This document shows, piece after piece, positions 28,932 through 39,395 of a DNA stretch of 64,000 nt. Every line of letters starts with the position of its first letter. Positions within the stretch are counted from its first letter, which is position 1. The notes under the pieces were generated by a model that saw nothing but the letters and a program-made list of their open reading frames with translations, was not told the DNA's origin and made no database searches. Source of the stretch: Glossina fuscipes (Eukaryota > Arthropoda > Insecta > Diptera > Glossinidae); the NCBI RefSeq assembly GCF_014805625.2, contig NW_023998566.1:242639-306638 (forward strand), written 5' to 3'. A program made the position numbers and the translations under genes.

Positions 28932-29880
28932 CTATTTAAATATATCATCATGTAGACTAAGTGCATAGTCTAAGAAATTTAACTTGTTCAGTTTTGATGT
29001 CAATTTTTCCAAGAGCGCATCGAAATGGTCTGGATATTCATTGCATCTCACACGTGTGTAGTTTGATTCGTTAACATTTTCAATTATCATATCTTTTATA
29101 CAGCTTTCGAATTTGAATTCTAATTTTCTTGTGTTCTTAATGTCATTTATTGACGTGCATTCCCACATATTTAGTTGTTCATTGTGTGTGTTTTCTTTTG
29201 CCGATTTGCTTCTGGTTATTACTAGTGTCTTTTTTATCCGTTCTTGGCCTTCTTCTCTGGATATTGGAATCATCTCTTTTAATATATCAGAATTTATATA
29301 TATCCTTGATAAGGCGGCAGCGTTAGTATTGCTTGAACCTTTTTTGTAAATTAAGTCGAAATCGTAGTCTGATAGTTCTATTCTTATTCTGGTTAATTTT
29401 GAGGTGGGGTTTTTGCAGGTGAGTAGTGCTACCAATGGTCTGTGATCAGTTATCACTGCGAATTTTTTGCCGAATAAGTAGGGTCTGAAATGTGTCATTC
29501 CAAAGTGAATTGCGAGTAGTTCTTTTACCATAATTGGTTTGTTTTTTTCTTGTTTGTTTAGGGATTTGCTTGCGTATGCGATGGGTAAGTCTTGACCTAT
29601 TTCTGCTTGTGATAGTACTGCTAAGGCGTAATTTGATGCATCAGTTGTTAAAATGAAGGTTTTATCGAAATTTGGATATTGTAATGTGGGTGGGGACATT
29701 AGTTTGTTTTTGAGTTTTAGGAATGCCTGATTACATTGGTTTGTCCAGTCGAAGTCTTTTCCTTTTTTGAGGAGATTGTTTAGTGGTTGTGCTATGTCAG
29801 CAAAGTCTTTTTTAAATTTCCTGTAATAGTTGCAAAATGCTACAAATCTTCTTACTTCGTCTGTATTTTTGGGTTGGGGT
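28932..29880 (-). pseudogene. RT connection and RNase H of the gypsy-type element
   Basis: In a frame different from the RT ORF. It starts with 'TDEVRRFVAFCNYYRKF' and 'PLNNLLKKGKDFDWTNQC', the usual link after RT. From the ORF start: 'LTTDASNYALAVLSQAE' (RNase H catalytic Asp in T-D-A-S; one residue short of the usual G-A-V-L-S-Q), 'PIAYASKSLNKQEKN', 'KELLAIHFGMTHFRPYLFG' (catalytic Glu) and 'FAVITDHRPLVALLT' (third catalytic Asp). Near 'NTNAAALSRIY' the normally conserved Asp of A-D-A-L-S-R is Ala. The following acidic and Asn-rich spacer leads to integrase. Confidence 0.85.
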
Positions 29881-31480
29881 AGCTTTTTATTGTTTTGTAC
29901 TTAGCGGGATCTGGTTTTATGGCTTCGGGTGTTATTAGGTGTCCTAAACAGGTTACTTCTGGTTGTAGGAAGTCGCATTTGGATGGATTTAGTTTTAGGT
30001 TGTATTTGTTAAGTCGTTCTAGTACTTTTGTTAAATTTCTGTTATGATGTTCTAAACTACATCCGTGTATTATTATGTCGTCTACGTATAAAAATGCTTC
30101 GGTGTCTAGTCCTGATAAAGCTATGGTTAACGATCTTTGGAAACTGTTGGACGAAATTTTTAGTCCAAATGGAAGTCTAGTGTACTGATAGTGTCCGTTT
30201 GGTGTTGAAAAGGCGGTTAAAGGTCGCGAGTTTTTGTTAAGTTTTATTTGATGAAATGAGTTTGTCATGTCCAAAGTGGAGAAATATTTTGCCCGTCCTA
30301 GTCTATCTAAGAAGTCTTCTAATCTTGTAAGGGGGAATTTGTCGTTTACTATTTTTTCGTTTAGTTTTCTGTAGTCAACTACTAGTCGCCATTTCTTTAT
30401 GTCTGTCTGATTTTTTTTGGGTACTAGTAAAAGTGGTGAGTTATAGGGGCTAATTGAGGGTTCTATAATGTTTTGTTGCAGTAATTCTTTTACCTGAGTG
30501 TGTATGGTGTCAGTTTGTGTGTGGGGTAATTTATAGTTTTTTATGTATACTGGTGTATTGTCCTTTGTTTGTATGTTTTGTGTATAAAAATTATTTGCTG
30601 TGAGTGGTTCGTTTTCTAGGTGGAACACTGTTTGAAATTTTTTAAAAATTTTTATGAGTTCTTGTTTTTGAGAGTTGTTGACGGTGTCTAATTTTATAGA
30701 TTGTAATATTTTTTGGAGTCGTTGTTCATCATATTGAGTGTGTATATTGGTGTTTTGTTTAAATTGGTAGGTATGGAGTGGTTCGGTGTTGATATGTAGG
30801 TGTTGTATTGTGACTTCTTTATCTAGTGTATTTAATATTTTAATGTGTTGTTGTCCGTTTTTTGGTATTATTGAATTGGCTAAAAAGATTCCTTTTTCTA
30901 TTTCTCTATTTAGTACTAAAGCATCGCTGTCTATTTTGATATCTATGGGGACTATAATTTCGCATCTTGAGGGAAGAAATATGTTGTTTTTATTAAGTAT
31001 TTCATCGTATATGGGGAGTTGAATTTGGTCGTCGTGTGTATTAACTGTAAGAGAGAAATTTTCGTAATTTATATTGCAAGCATGCTTGTGTAGGAAATCT
31101 CTTCCTATGATTCGATCGGTTTTTATCGGGAAGTTCTGGTCTACTAGTTGTATTTTATGTTGAATGATTCCGTTTCCTAGATTTATGTTCAAATGTGTGG
31201 TTCCTATTGTTTCTATACGTTCGTTGGTTATTCCTGTTAGATTAATACATTCTGCGTTGTTTAATGGGTAGTCTTCCAAAAGGTGTGCTTTGCAGAGGCT
31301 GATGTCTGCTCCTGTGTCTAATAGAAATGATAGTTCTGTTTTTGTTGCATTTTTAATATCTAGTAATATATAGTTTGATAGTTTTGAGAGGGAAAAGATA
31401 TGGGAGTTGGTTTGTTTTGTGTATTCGGTGGATGCCTGGTTTAAGTGTTTTGTCCCGAATGCAGGGGTATCATTAAGGAA
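29852..31480 (-). pseudogene. Protease and reverse transcriptase of the gypsy-type element
   Basis: The pol frame overlaps the end of gag in the -1 phase and is open from about 31480. Protease: 'ELSFLLDTGADISLCKAHLL' with the D-T-G-A-D active site near 31310, and 'DRIIGRDFLHKH', the I-I-G-x-D-F motif. RT: 'IIEPSISPYNSPLLLVPKKN', 'KKWRLVVDYRKLNEKIV' (motif 1-2), 'AKYFSTLDMTNSFHQI' (motif A with catalytic Asp), 'YTRLPFGLKISSNSFQ' (motif B; usual A-P/A-N after F-G-L is altered to K-I-S-S), 'AFLYVDDIIIHG' (catalytic YVDD) and 'LKLNPSKCDFLQ'. It ends prematurely at 29852 after 'KPDPAKYKTIKSYPNPK'; the continuation is in the RNase H frame, so a frameshift lies at 29852-29880. Apart from that the RT looks well preserved. 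Confidence 0.9.
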
Positions 31481-31998
31481 TTCGGGTGAAATCCGTTTCC
31501 CTGGTCTTCAATTGCGTGTAAGCGGTGATTTTGGTTGTTGTTTCTTTGATTCCTGTTATTATTTTGATTTCGATAGTTGAAATTCCTGTTATTTCTATTA
31601 AAATTGTTGTTATTGTTGTTGGTATTGAAATTATTATAATTATTGCTATTAAAATTGTTGTTTTGGTTATTATATCCTTGATTGTTTCCATTTGGATTAT
31701 TATTATGGTATTGCTTTGTGTTGTTGTTAGTGTATGAGTTTCTGTTGTTGTTGTAGTGATTGTGTAAATTTTTCTTTTGGTAATTTATTCTCATTACCTG
31801 GGAATTTGTTTGGGTCGCACTCTCGTTTTGTAGCGCAATATTAATTGCTTCCGAAAAGTTTTTTGGTTGGGCCGCAAAGATAGTGGGTTTAATATAGTCA
31901 TCGAGACCGTTTTTGAATATGGTTAAGGCGTACGTATCGTTGATACTAGTAATGACGGATTTTTGTTCGTTAGTGGGGTTGGGACCTAGTGGAATCAT
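31441..31998 (-). pseudogene. Short gag of the gypsy-type element
   Basis: 185 codons from the first ATG, with open frame extending some codons upstream into the leader. 'VITSINDTYALTIFKNGLDD' and 'AAQPKNFSEAINIALQNE' match the end of the capsid domain in the 17.6/297-like lineage of gypsy gag. The rest is Asn/Arg-rich (31740-31560), without CCHC knuckles. A normal gag would be about twice as long: the matrix and capsid N-terminal parts are missing, since only ~150 bp separate the PBS from the ATG. The stop is at 31441 and pol overlaps in the -1 frame. Confidence 0.8.
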
Positions 31999-32138
31999 TG
32001 TGTGTAAAATTTGTTTGGGCGGAATCGAAAGTTTTGGCTGCCTTAGTGGAATCGTGTTGGGAAAAACATTTTTTTTGGAATAATAAAAAAAATTGTTGCT
32101 GCCTCAAAATAAAAAAAGGGCAGGTTACTGCGTGGTTT

Positions 32139-32150
32139 GCAGGATCGCCA
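32139..32150 (-). promoter_or_regulatory. Primer binding site-like sequence
   Basis: TGGCGATCCTGC directly after the 5' LTR end in element sense. The same 12 bases follow the LTR at 55240-55251. Which tRNA 3' end it would pair with was not determined. Confidence 0.65.
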
Positions 32151-32623
32151 TGTAATAATGTTTGATATGGTATGATGTGGTATGAAGTGTTTAGTTTATC
32201 TGTTTAGGCCCTATGCTGCTCGGCTGCAGTACGCCAAGTTTATCCGTCTTTTATAATGCCAAAGTGTCTCGGCATAAGACGGTCACTAATCTTAATGGTT
32301 CAGGCGGATTCAACGCCTTGTGTTCTTAGCGAGTAAAACGCTTGGTTGAGTTGCTTTATGAGAAGTGATTTTCTTTATTTTCTTACGCACTATTTATACT
32401 AAATTTTTACACTAAACTATTCTTATCTTATTCTTAACAGGATTGTAATTGCTTATTAAATTATCCTTATCACACACTAGATTATTCTTATATAAACAGA
32501 ATTATCACTGTTTACATGCGAAGTGAAGTGTGACATTTTATTTTATCAAAAGGGTTATGCTGAAGTGGCATAATTTTGTCACACTTCAAGTGGATGCATA
32601 CGATAGTATGCGATCACACTACA
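32151..32623 (-). repeat. 5' LTR of the gypsy-type element
   Basis: Starts TGTAGTGTGATCGCATAC and ends ATTACA in element sense. Near-identical to 27104-27575, most differences being within the last 60 bp in element sense. Confidence 0.92.
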
Positions 32624-32627
32624 GAAT

Positions 32628-32875
32628 GTTTGCGATGGCTTATGGGTTCATTTGCAATTTGGTCGGTTGTAAGTGTAGTTCTATGATGATAGTGTACATG
32701 CTTTTTTTCTTTTTCTTTTTTTTTCTTCTTATTTGTTTTATTATACTTATACTAAGTTTTATTATTAATTAATATAAGTTTTGCATTAAGAGCCAATTGA
32801 ACTTGACTGTTATTTGTTTAGTTGAGTTTCATGTATAAGTAGAATTAAAATAAAAATAAATAAATAAATATCGAA
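32628..32875 (+). mobile_element. CR1/jockey-like LINE 3' end, copy G (right part)
   Basis: Resumes copy G after the LTR element with GTTTGCGATGGCTTATGG, then GTAAGTGTAG...GTACATGC and a T-rich 3' UTR with TTGTTTAGTTGAGTTTCATG, ending in AAATAAATAAATAAATA. Together with 26930-27103 it gives an uninterrupted tail and 3' UTR collinear with copy E. Confidence 0.75.
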
Positions 32876-32881
32876 AAGAAG

Positions 32882-33867
32882 TTGTAAAATTATGCATGTT
32901 GACGTGGTCCAATTCATTTGAAGGCATATCCAACGGTTCTACGTTTTACAAGATTATACGATTTGGTACCCAGGTCAGCAATAACAAAAAGCGAGCGACT
33001 ATAAAAGAGCGTGATGCAATAAGTTAGAGGTGGAATTGTTGAGTTCTGTTGCAAGAGAGAGTTTGTCGTGGTTGTCTTCGGTTTAAAGCGGTTGAGGTTT
33101 CAATTTCAAGTGATTTTAGACTCTGAGCGGAATGTGCTTGAAAACAAACAAAATAATGTTCATAAATGAATGGTCCTTGCAAACTATTAGGGAATAAAAA
33201 TATTATTAAATACCAAAGTAAAAATAATTAAATTAGCTAAAATCGGAAATCACATAAGCAAATTTTGCTTGGAATACGGACAAGCAAGACATTATGTATG
33301 CTTAGAAGCAAATATATTCAAGAAACAATATTTATTGTCGACAAATTCCTGTGAAGTTAATGAATATAAATCTTATTTAATATTAAAGTAACAGTTAAAG
33401 GAAAAAAAAAATAAGAAATAGATTTGGTGTGGTGAGCCTAGGTAAAATCGAAAACCATGTGCATGTATCAGCAAATCATGTTTGAAACATGAACAAGTAT
33501 GCGTAGAGGCAAAAATATTTAAGGGACAACATTTAATGTTGAGAAATTAATTCAAGTGGAATTCATGAATAATTCGTAAGAAATAATTTTCGTGGAAGGA
33601 CAATACTAATGGAACGGAAGAAACCTTTGAACCTTCGAACGTAAAAATATAACCTTTGTACTTTCGAACGTAAAGATATATACAAAGAAAATATGCAACA
33701 CGATTTCATATAATTACAAAAGAAAAGAAAAGAATATACGTATACGATTAAATTTGTATGCGTAAAGACTACGAAATAAAATAATATTATTCGAAGGTCC
33801 GAAAATAAATATTCTTGGAAAGAGTCCTGGGTAGGCTGAGATTGCCCCGCTAAGCAGACTCATTACA
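32882..33867 (+). repeat. Large LTR (~986 bp) with internal tandem repeats
   Basis: Proposed limits TGTAAAATTA...CTCATTACA. It contains a TATAAAA at 33000-33006, the AGATTATACGATTT motif at 32951, a ~205-bp tandem duplication (units from 33239 and 33444) and a 29-bp tandem pair (33622-33680). The 3' end matches 48480-48535: 'TTCTTGGAAAGA(G/T)T' then GGGT(A)GGCTGAG/GGGTGAGCTCA and GACTC(A/G)TTACA. After it comes AGAGGCGCCCCAGCAGGCAC, which resembles the TGGCGCCCAACGTGGGGC-type PBS of gypsy elements only partially. Assignment as LTR is inference from these combined signals. Confidence 0.5.
33000..33006 (+). promoter_or_regulatory. TATA box in putative LTR
   Basis: GACTATAAAAGAGC; a canonical TATAAAA placed inside the proposed LTR, about 120 bp from its start and downstream of the near-palindromic motif. 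Confidence 0.4.
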
Positions 33868-35411
33868 AGAGGCGCCCCAGCAGGCACCTTCAGAAAGAGA
33901 ACACATGAAAAAAATGCTACCAAATGGATTATTAAAAAAAAAAAATCAAAGTAACCAAATAATTTTATGTATGTATATCTACAATTAAATAAACAGCTCC
34001 TAATCTGTGTATAAAAAAAAGGGAAAAAACTTCGAAAGGAAAGGAAAAAACTACATTATGCGAGTTTTATGTTATAATCAGCTCCCACATCAGCTAAATA
34101 GGTTGGCAGGTTTGTATTAAATTAGGCCGCAAAACCATCGGTGATAGTAATAATAATAATAATGAAAATTTAACGCCACCATTTAAAGTTTGCCACCGAA
34201 TATAATGGAAAAGAGAATTAAAAAGACTATTTCCTATTTTATTGCAAATGACTAGAACTGTTGCGGAATTTATAAAAAGCATCTCGCGCGAATTATATAT
34301 ATCTGGATTTATTAATGTAAAACAAACAAAGCTAATTAATAACCACAATCAATAGTCAGTCTGTGTCTGTTTCAATCGTATGCCAAAAACAATTGGATAT
34401 CTTTTTTTATATAAATCAAGCTTGTGAAATATCTAATAACAACAGCAACAACCACAATAACAACAACAACAACAACAACAACAGCAATAACGATAGAGAA
34501 GGCAGCGTAAGATCGTTCGCCATCATTCTATATATAAAGCCGTGGAACGAAAGAGAACAAAGCAAAAGAGTGAGGGGAAATTACTGGGAAACCAACCTTG
34601 CTTACTTACTGTGTTTGGAAAAGCGAATCTACTACTTTGAAGTTTTCCTTGAAGTTTTCACTTCAATTGGGGAAAAAACATCTAAATACTAATTAAAATT
34701 CTTCTTTCAAATAGTCCTCAAATACACATCATTTCAGATATTTGGTAATACCGACGGAAATTTCTGAAAGCAGCACGGGCAACAGCAAAATAGAAGCGAA
34801 GTAAACCAACATGGTGCGCACATCGTTGATCTATAATCTTAAGAAACATGGGGTTGTTAAACACAGTAGAGAAGATGCGGAAAACGCTGGGGATTCTAGC
34901 CGGCTCTACCAACCCGAGTAAAGACACAATTGAACGTCTAGAAAAAGAAGAGCTAGAAACCAAATATACGCCACGCACAACGTTAACAGACCATTAATCG
35001 AGAGGTAGATTTAAAAAAATCATATATCCCAAGAACAATTTCATTTGAGTTACATTTTTCTTTTAATTGATAGGAGGACACGTATTAATTTTCTGTTTGT
35101 TAGCAAACCGTTATGCATTACATTCGCAATACGTTCCATTACTTTTGCGACAAGAATTCTTATCATGCGTATGCATTTTGAAAGATGGATTCTTGAAAAG
35201 ACAAATGAGTTATTTATCATTATTATGATTATTCGAAGAAAATAAAATTAGTTGCAATGCTTAGTATACGCTTAATTCAGAATAAAAAAAAGAAAATATG
35301 TTATTAATAACAAAAAAATTATCATTAAAGGAGCGACACGCAAAGCGATGCGAGTGAGAGGCTTCATAATTACTGCGAGTTTATGGTGACATAATAAGCC
35401 AGTAACTACTA
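33868..35411. other. Unassigned; microsatellites, possible LTR-element leader
   Basis: AT-rich. A (AAT)n run at 34147-34162. The open frame 34363-34692 is mostly ordinary AT-rich translation with an Asn run from the CAA/AAC array at 34434-34491. Short frames at 34718-34978 and 35045-35245 have no motif. If 32882-33867 is a 5' LTR, this would be its internal region, but no gag or pol signature is present. Confidence 0.35.
34434..34491. repeat. (AAC)n microsatellite
   Basis: Interrupted AAC/CAA triplet array, encoding poly-Asn or poly-Gln by phase. Confidence 0.8.
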
Positions 35412-36250
35412 CTATAGACTTGCCGACATATAAGTATCATTATTCTTCAATAAAAACGGCAAATTATTCTCTGAAAGCATACATAACAAACGAGACGCGA
35501 AGCCAAATAAATCTGCTGTCCAAGCTAGGAAAGTGAATAAACTTAAAATGACTGTCATAACGAGGACTCTCCCAAGCCCCGCAAAGCAAATTAAAAAAAA
35601 CGTTCTGCACAAACTCAGTCTATCGCCACAGCATGCGGTAAATAACTTCTTACTAATATGAGGGTGGTTAAAATCGTACGACCAACGTCTAATAAACCAA
35701 AGCAGGGCTTTCGCTTTGTTAACGAAGGCTTGGCCTGGGAACCTAAAGCTTGGTTTGGAATTGAGTGCAACCCCTAAATCTATGAAACTCTAAACAGAGT
35801 CCGCCTTATGAGTAGTAATAAGATAGATAATAGCTAACAGACTCTTCCACAAAACGTCAATTGTTTGGATTTTTTCAAATTAAGTGACATATTATTACGT
35901 TTGCACAGAACATAAAGTTCAGAAAGGTTAGAACGCATATACATTAGTAGGAAATTTTGTACAATATAATTTGCATAAAAGAAATTTAAGGTCAACCTTA
36001 TCAAACGCCTTAGCAAAGTCAGTATAAGCAACATCAGTTTGGTAGCAGTTGACCAACCTTTAATCAACCCATGTTGAAAGGGTGTAAAGGAGACATCCAT
36101 GACGGTCAAATAGTTTAGTCAGGCCCTCAATTTAACCACCCCTCTTGAGTTTTCGACATTACTCCTAGCATCGTTCTTGTGCAAGATAATTAGAGAAGAC
36201 GCAAAACTGAACACTTCTCTACCCAAAACAGTTGGCTTTAACCAAGTTTC
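35412..36250 (-). pseudogene. CR1/jockey-like LINE ORF2 fragment, copy J
   Basis: Minus strand: 'TPFQHGLIKGWSTATKLMLL', RT motif 2 ((F)-Q-H-G-F-x-x-x-R-S-T-x-T-N-L), then a damaged RT palm, then 'LSELYVLCKRNNMSLNLKKS' and 'KQLTFCG', the motif 6 region. Downstream in other frames come a piece with 'RFNHPHI'-like sequence and 'GDRLSLCRTFFLICFAGLGR', corresponding to post-RT and the (Y/N)-R-L-x-L-L-x-L-P-x-L-x-x-R-R area. It differs enough from copies A-G to be another subfamily, closer to the copy at 51.2-53.3 kb. Confidence 0.55.
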
Positions 36251-37329
36251 AAACTGATAATCCGTTTACAGCGCGTTGTACTCTAACATACCGACTAGAT
36301 ATGAAATTCTTAATAAACATACCCTCCGGGCAAAAATTTTTATTGAAAATACTCTGCTTTGGGGATGTTTTATTGTCCTCTATATTTTTCTTTTGATTGA
36401 AAAATATGTCTTTTTTATTTGTTCTCCACTGTTTTTTTATTTTTATTGTAATTCTTTTACTTTTGTTTTAATAATTATACTTCACAATACGTATATATAT
36501 ATAAGTATATATATACGTCGAAATTTGTTATATCACTACGGACGACTTTGTTTGTCGGCGATTAAAACTAATAAAATCTAATAATCGAAAAAGAAACAAG
36601 AGAAAATTAAAAAATTCTCTCGCTTATATTTTATCGTGAAGTTCTTACATACAAATCTCGCCACTCTTGTGGCAAAGATTGATATCAACTCTGATGTGCT
36701 ATAATGGAATTTCAGCCGTTTGGCTTTGAGATCTTTGGCATTTCCGTCATTTGACGTCGTTGATAAGCAATTGCATGCTGGTTTTGTTGTTTATGATGAC
36801 CTTGTTGACGCTGAGACTGTTGACGATGGTGTTATTCACAATAATGGTATCGACGTTAAGTCTGAATGATCCATCGTCATTCGTCCATCATTGAATGATC
36901 CATCGGTTTTCACCAACTCAATCGCCAAGAATTAGGTAGTGTCAGTGGCGGTTAAAATTGCAATTCCCGATGAGATCACTGGCAGCGTAATGATCTAGAG
37001 TTCAAACATCCTTCGATCGTAGCTAAGACTTCGAAGATGAACCTTTGAACCGCAGGTATTTTTTCAGATGAGGTGCTTATTCTTACTCCCTTTCTAGCTT
37101 TCCGTAAACCGTCCATGTAGGGATATCAATGGTATGAAATGCAGGGAAAAGGGACCTAAAAGGGCTTGAGTGAACATATGAGTTATACCTTCGGCATGAA
37201 TTGCTTTTGTCACGAAGCACACATACCCTTGCACCCCGTCCTACGTAAGATTTCATGTCAAACGGACTGGAAAAATGAAGACCAGTATCGTTAAACGGAC
37301 AAAGTAACGATATACTTTAGAGCTATATA
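36251..37329. other. Unassigned; palindrome and a possible coding scrap
   Basis: A perfect AT palindrome lies at 36489-36518. At 36726-36869 a plus-strand frame of 47 codons reads 'LRSLAFPSFDVVDKQLHAGF' then an acidic Val/Asp-rich stretch, with balanced composition that looks like decayed coding sequence; no family recognised. The rest shows nothing. Confidence 0.3.
36489..36518. repeat. 30-bp near-perfect palindrome
   Basis: ACGTATATATATA and its inverse with a 4-nt centre. Thirteen consecutive pairs match. It could extrude as a cruciform, or is simply a TA microsatellite with symmetric ends. Confidence 0.7.
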
Positions 37330-37720
37330 TAAGTATTGACTTAACTAGCCTTTTTGTAATAGAAGGATCCTTAAGTTCTTTGGATCACCTCTTAATGAAA
37401 CCTAGCACGTATTCAATTTCATTAATTGCATTATTTAATTTCATAAATTTTAACGAGTACCATATAATCAAATTATTTACGTCAGTTTGAACCCACTACG
37501 ACGCGATTCCAAGGAAAAGGAAGAAAACAGAAGGCTATATAGAAATCGATGTGCTTTTTTCGGCAACTAAAAGCTACTAAAAGCCTCACATTTAATGTGC
37601 ACCAACGCCTCACAAAGCCAACATGCTAGATAATGCTCCGAAGATGAGTTACGGTTATCACAATTCTTCTTGCCGTTAAATTTGCAATTCTGATTACAGC
37701 AATCTACGATCACACAATTA
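37330..37720 (-). pseudogene. CR1/jockey-like LINE scraps incl. PHD-like ORF1 motif
   Basis: 37560-37720, minus strand: 'VIVDCCNQNCKFNGKKNC' then 'EHYLACWLCEALVHIKCEAF'. The spacing C-C-x3-C ... C-W-L-C-x4-(H)-x2-C fits the PHD-like zinc finger known from ORF1 of several CR1-group LINEs (C4-H-C3 type). 37330-37520 aligns with the post-RT part of copy A (7220-7600 region). The two pieces are adjacent only because everything between ORF1 and post-RT is missing. This is the only ORF1 evidence for the family in the window. Confidence 0.5.
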
Positions 37721-38893
37721 GATACTGAGTCGATTGCCTGAATTACCTCCGATACTTATTTGCTTGTTAATTATAATGTAAATATGTGTTGTGAAATAGA
37801 GACACAAGTAAGAAAAACTATTTTTATGTTTCCCTTTTTGAAGCGTGTCAGAGCGCACCTCTTCAGCTGCCCACGGAAGTCAGAACACACGGTTACTAGA
37901 AAAATTAATTCTGCGATTACCGTTCAATCCGATCTTTCTGGCGATTTGAAAATTATGGAAGAAGTAGTGGTAGACGAACGCAATTTCTTTACAAACAAGT
38001 ACCGTATCATAAACGAAGGTTAATACGATTCTCAGAGAAGCAAAAAATAAATTACTGGGCACCTTCGCAAACCCAACAAACAACAAACGAAGCACGCCGA
38101 ACCATTGTTTAGGAAAATTTAAAGACCCTACAAATGCCTTCGATTTCAAACTACTTTAGACCTTCGAAATGTACGAAATTCGTGAAATTTTTGAAACGGC
38201 TAAAAAATTATCTTTTTAGGCGACTTGCGGTGTGATAAAAATTGGTAATACATCAGCTGAAGAAATTCCGTCAAATAGGAGCAAAGTCTTAAGAAAAATG
38301 TCTGGTAATTCGACGAATTTACCGCTGAAAAATTGTACCGTGAAAAATTGTGTAACCACTGCCGAAAAAAAGGCGCATTGACAAACATTGAAAAGCTTGG
38401 AAAGTAGATAAATAGATAAGGCCGCCAATCGGAGCATTACAATTTATAAAGCAATTAAAAGAGATCATTGTGTGGAAAAGAAAAGAATTAAACTATAAAC
38501 GAAAATATAAAAGTAACTTGGAAGGTTTATAAAGATGTCGTAAATAAGTGTGTACAAAGCAAACAAGAAATCTCCGATGTTATTCTTTAGAAAAACCAAA
38601 ACCAAAGGAAAGGGGAAAAATGAATGAATTAATGATGGAGGGATGAAACTGTGCGTACTTAGCATAGCTTATATTATAGCATGCATTTATAAATAAAACG
38701 ATGAAGAAAAAGCTCCACGACGTCATAATCTACGAATGCAACAATTTTAAAGGTTGCTAATTTTGATAATTACTACTTCGCAAAATAATTACAAAAACAG
38801 TGCCGTGTATTGAAATTACCATTTACATGCGCGCAAATAAAGGTATCGCAAGCAATTGAATGCTTAAGAAAAAACTTAAGAGCTCTAATGTTG
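37721..38893. other. Unassigned, with open frames of unknown origin
   Basis: An 87-codon plus-strand frame at 37760-38023 has balanced composition ('KINSAITVQSDLSGDLKIME') and further coding-like pieces follow in shifted frames, including 'SGNSTNLPLKNCTVKNC' near 38300. They may be decayed ORF1 or gag sequence. I could not place them. Confidence 0.3.
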
Positions 38894-39395
38894 GTGCTGT
38901 AATGAAATTTGTTTGGTGATGTGAGAAGTTATAGAAAGTTTCCCTTTGAGTCTTTTCTCATTGGTGTCTTAGATATTGGAATGGAATAGCTAAACTGCTC
39001 GACTCTTTCCGCCAAGTTTGTCAACTTTTTTTAGTGCCAATACAGAGATTGGCTAGAAGTTGTCCCTAGCTAAATAATTTAGGCGGATAGAGCTCCTCTT
39101 TTATGTAGCGAATGAAACACTAATTCATAACAATTGACTTTATTTAATTTTGGCATGGTTATTTATACTTTAATTTTGCAATATATATTATTCGTAGTGT
39201 AAGCATAAAATTGTGACGGATTAATTTAATTAGGGCGCCTAGCGTAGTATTGCATTATGAAATGCAATTTTCAGCTAGTTAAAGTGTGACATAATTCTTC
39301 TTTTTTTTGCAAATGAATTATGCTGATTTTGCATAATTCTGTCGCACTTCAAAGTGGCTACATATTAACCACGATGTGCGATCACACTACAGTGC
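38894..39395 (-). mobile_element. Solo LTR (38898-39391) with TSD GTGC
   Basis: 494 bp, flanked by GTGC at 38894-38897 and 39392-39395. In element sense it starts TGTAGTGTGATCGCA and ends ATTACA, like the LTRs of the 27.1-32.6 kb element, with which it shares both termini and patches in between but clearly differs in the middle. It is much closer to the LTR at 53362-55239 (shared 'GGCGCCCTAATTAA', 'TTAGCTAGGGAC', 'TATTGGCACTAAAA'). Formed by recombination between two LTRs, as usual for solo LTRs. Confidence 0.88.

Larger units (their letters stand above)
27104..32623 (-). mobile_element. Gypsy-type LTR retrotransposon, 5.5 kb
   Basis: Two LTRs of 472 and 473 bp flank gag and pol read on the minus strand. 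Termini are TGTAGTG...ATTACA in element sense. The target site is GCAT at 27100-27103 and GAAT at 32624-32627, one mismatch; copy E shows that the uninterrupted target reads ..TTTTGCATATTTGCG.., which supports this. Immediately after the 5' LTR is TGGCGATCCTGC, a PBS-like sequence. Order gag, protease, RT, RNase H, integrase is that of Ty3/gypsy elements; no env-like ORF exists between integrase and the 3' LTR. Frameshifts between RT and RNase H and within integrase, and the short gag, mean it cannot move by itself. The LTRs differ at only a small number of sites by eye, so insertion is fairly recent in this window. Confidence 0.92.

Noticed and set aside
30786..31022. 78-codon plus-strand frame over the pol ORF
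   Set aside because: Antisense shadow of the well supported pol frame.
31473..31737. Ile/Val-rich open frames on both strands over the gag tail
   Set aside because: They are other-phase translations of the AAT/AAC-rich DNA that encodes the Asn-rich gag tail.
33868..33887. Firm PBS call after the large LTR
   Set aside because: AGGCGCCCC matches only part of the common gypsy PBS; kept as a note in the LTR entry.
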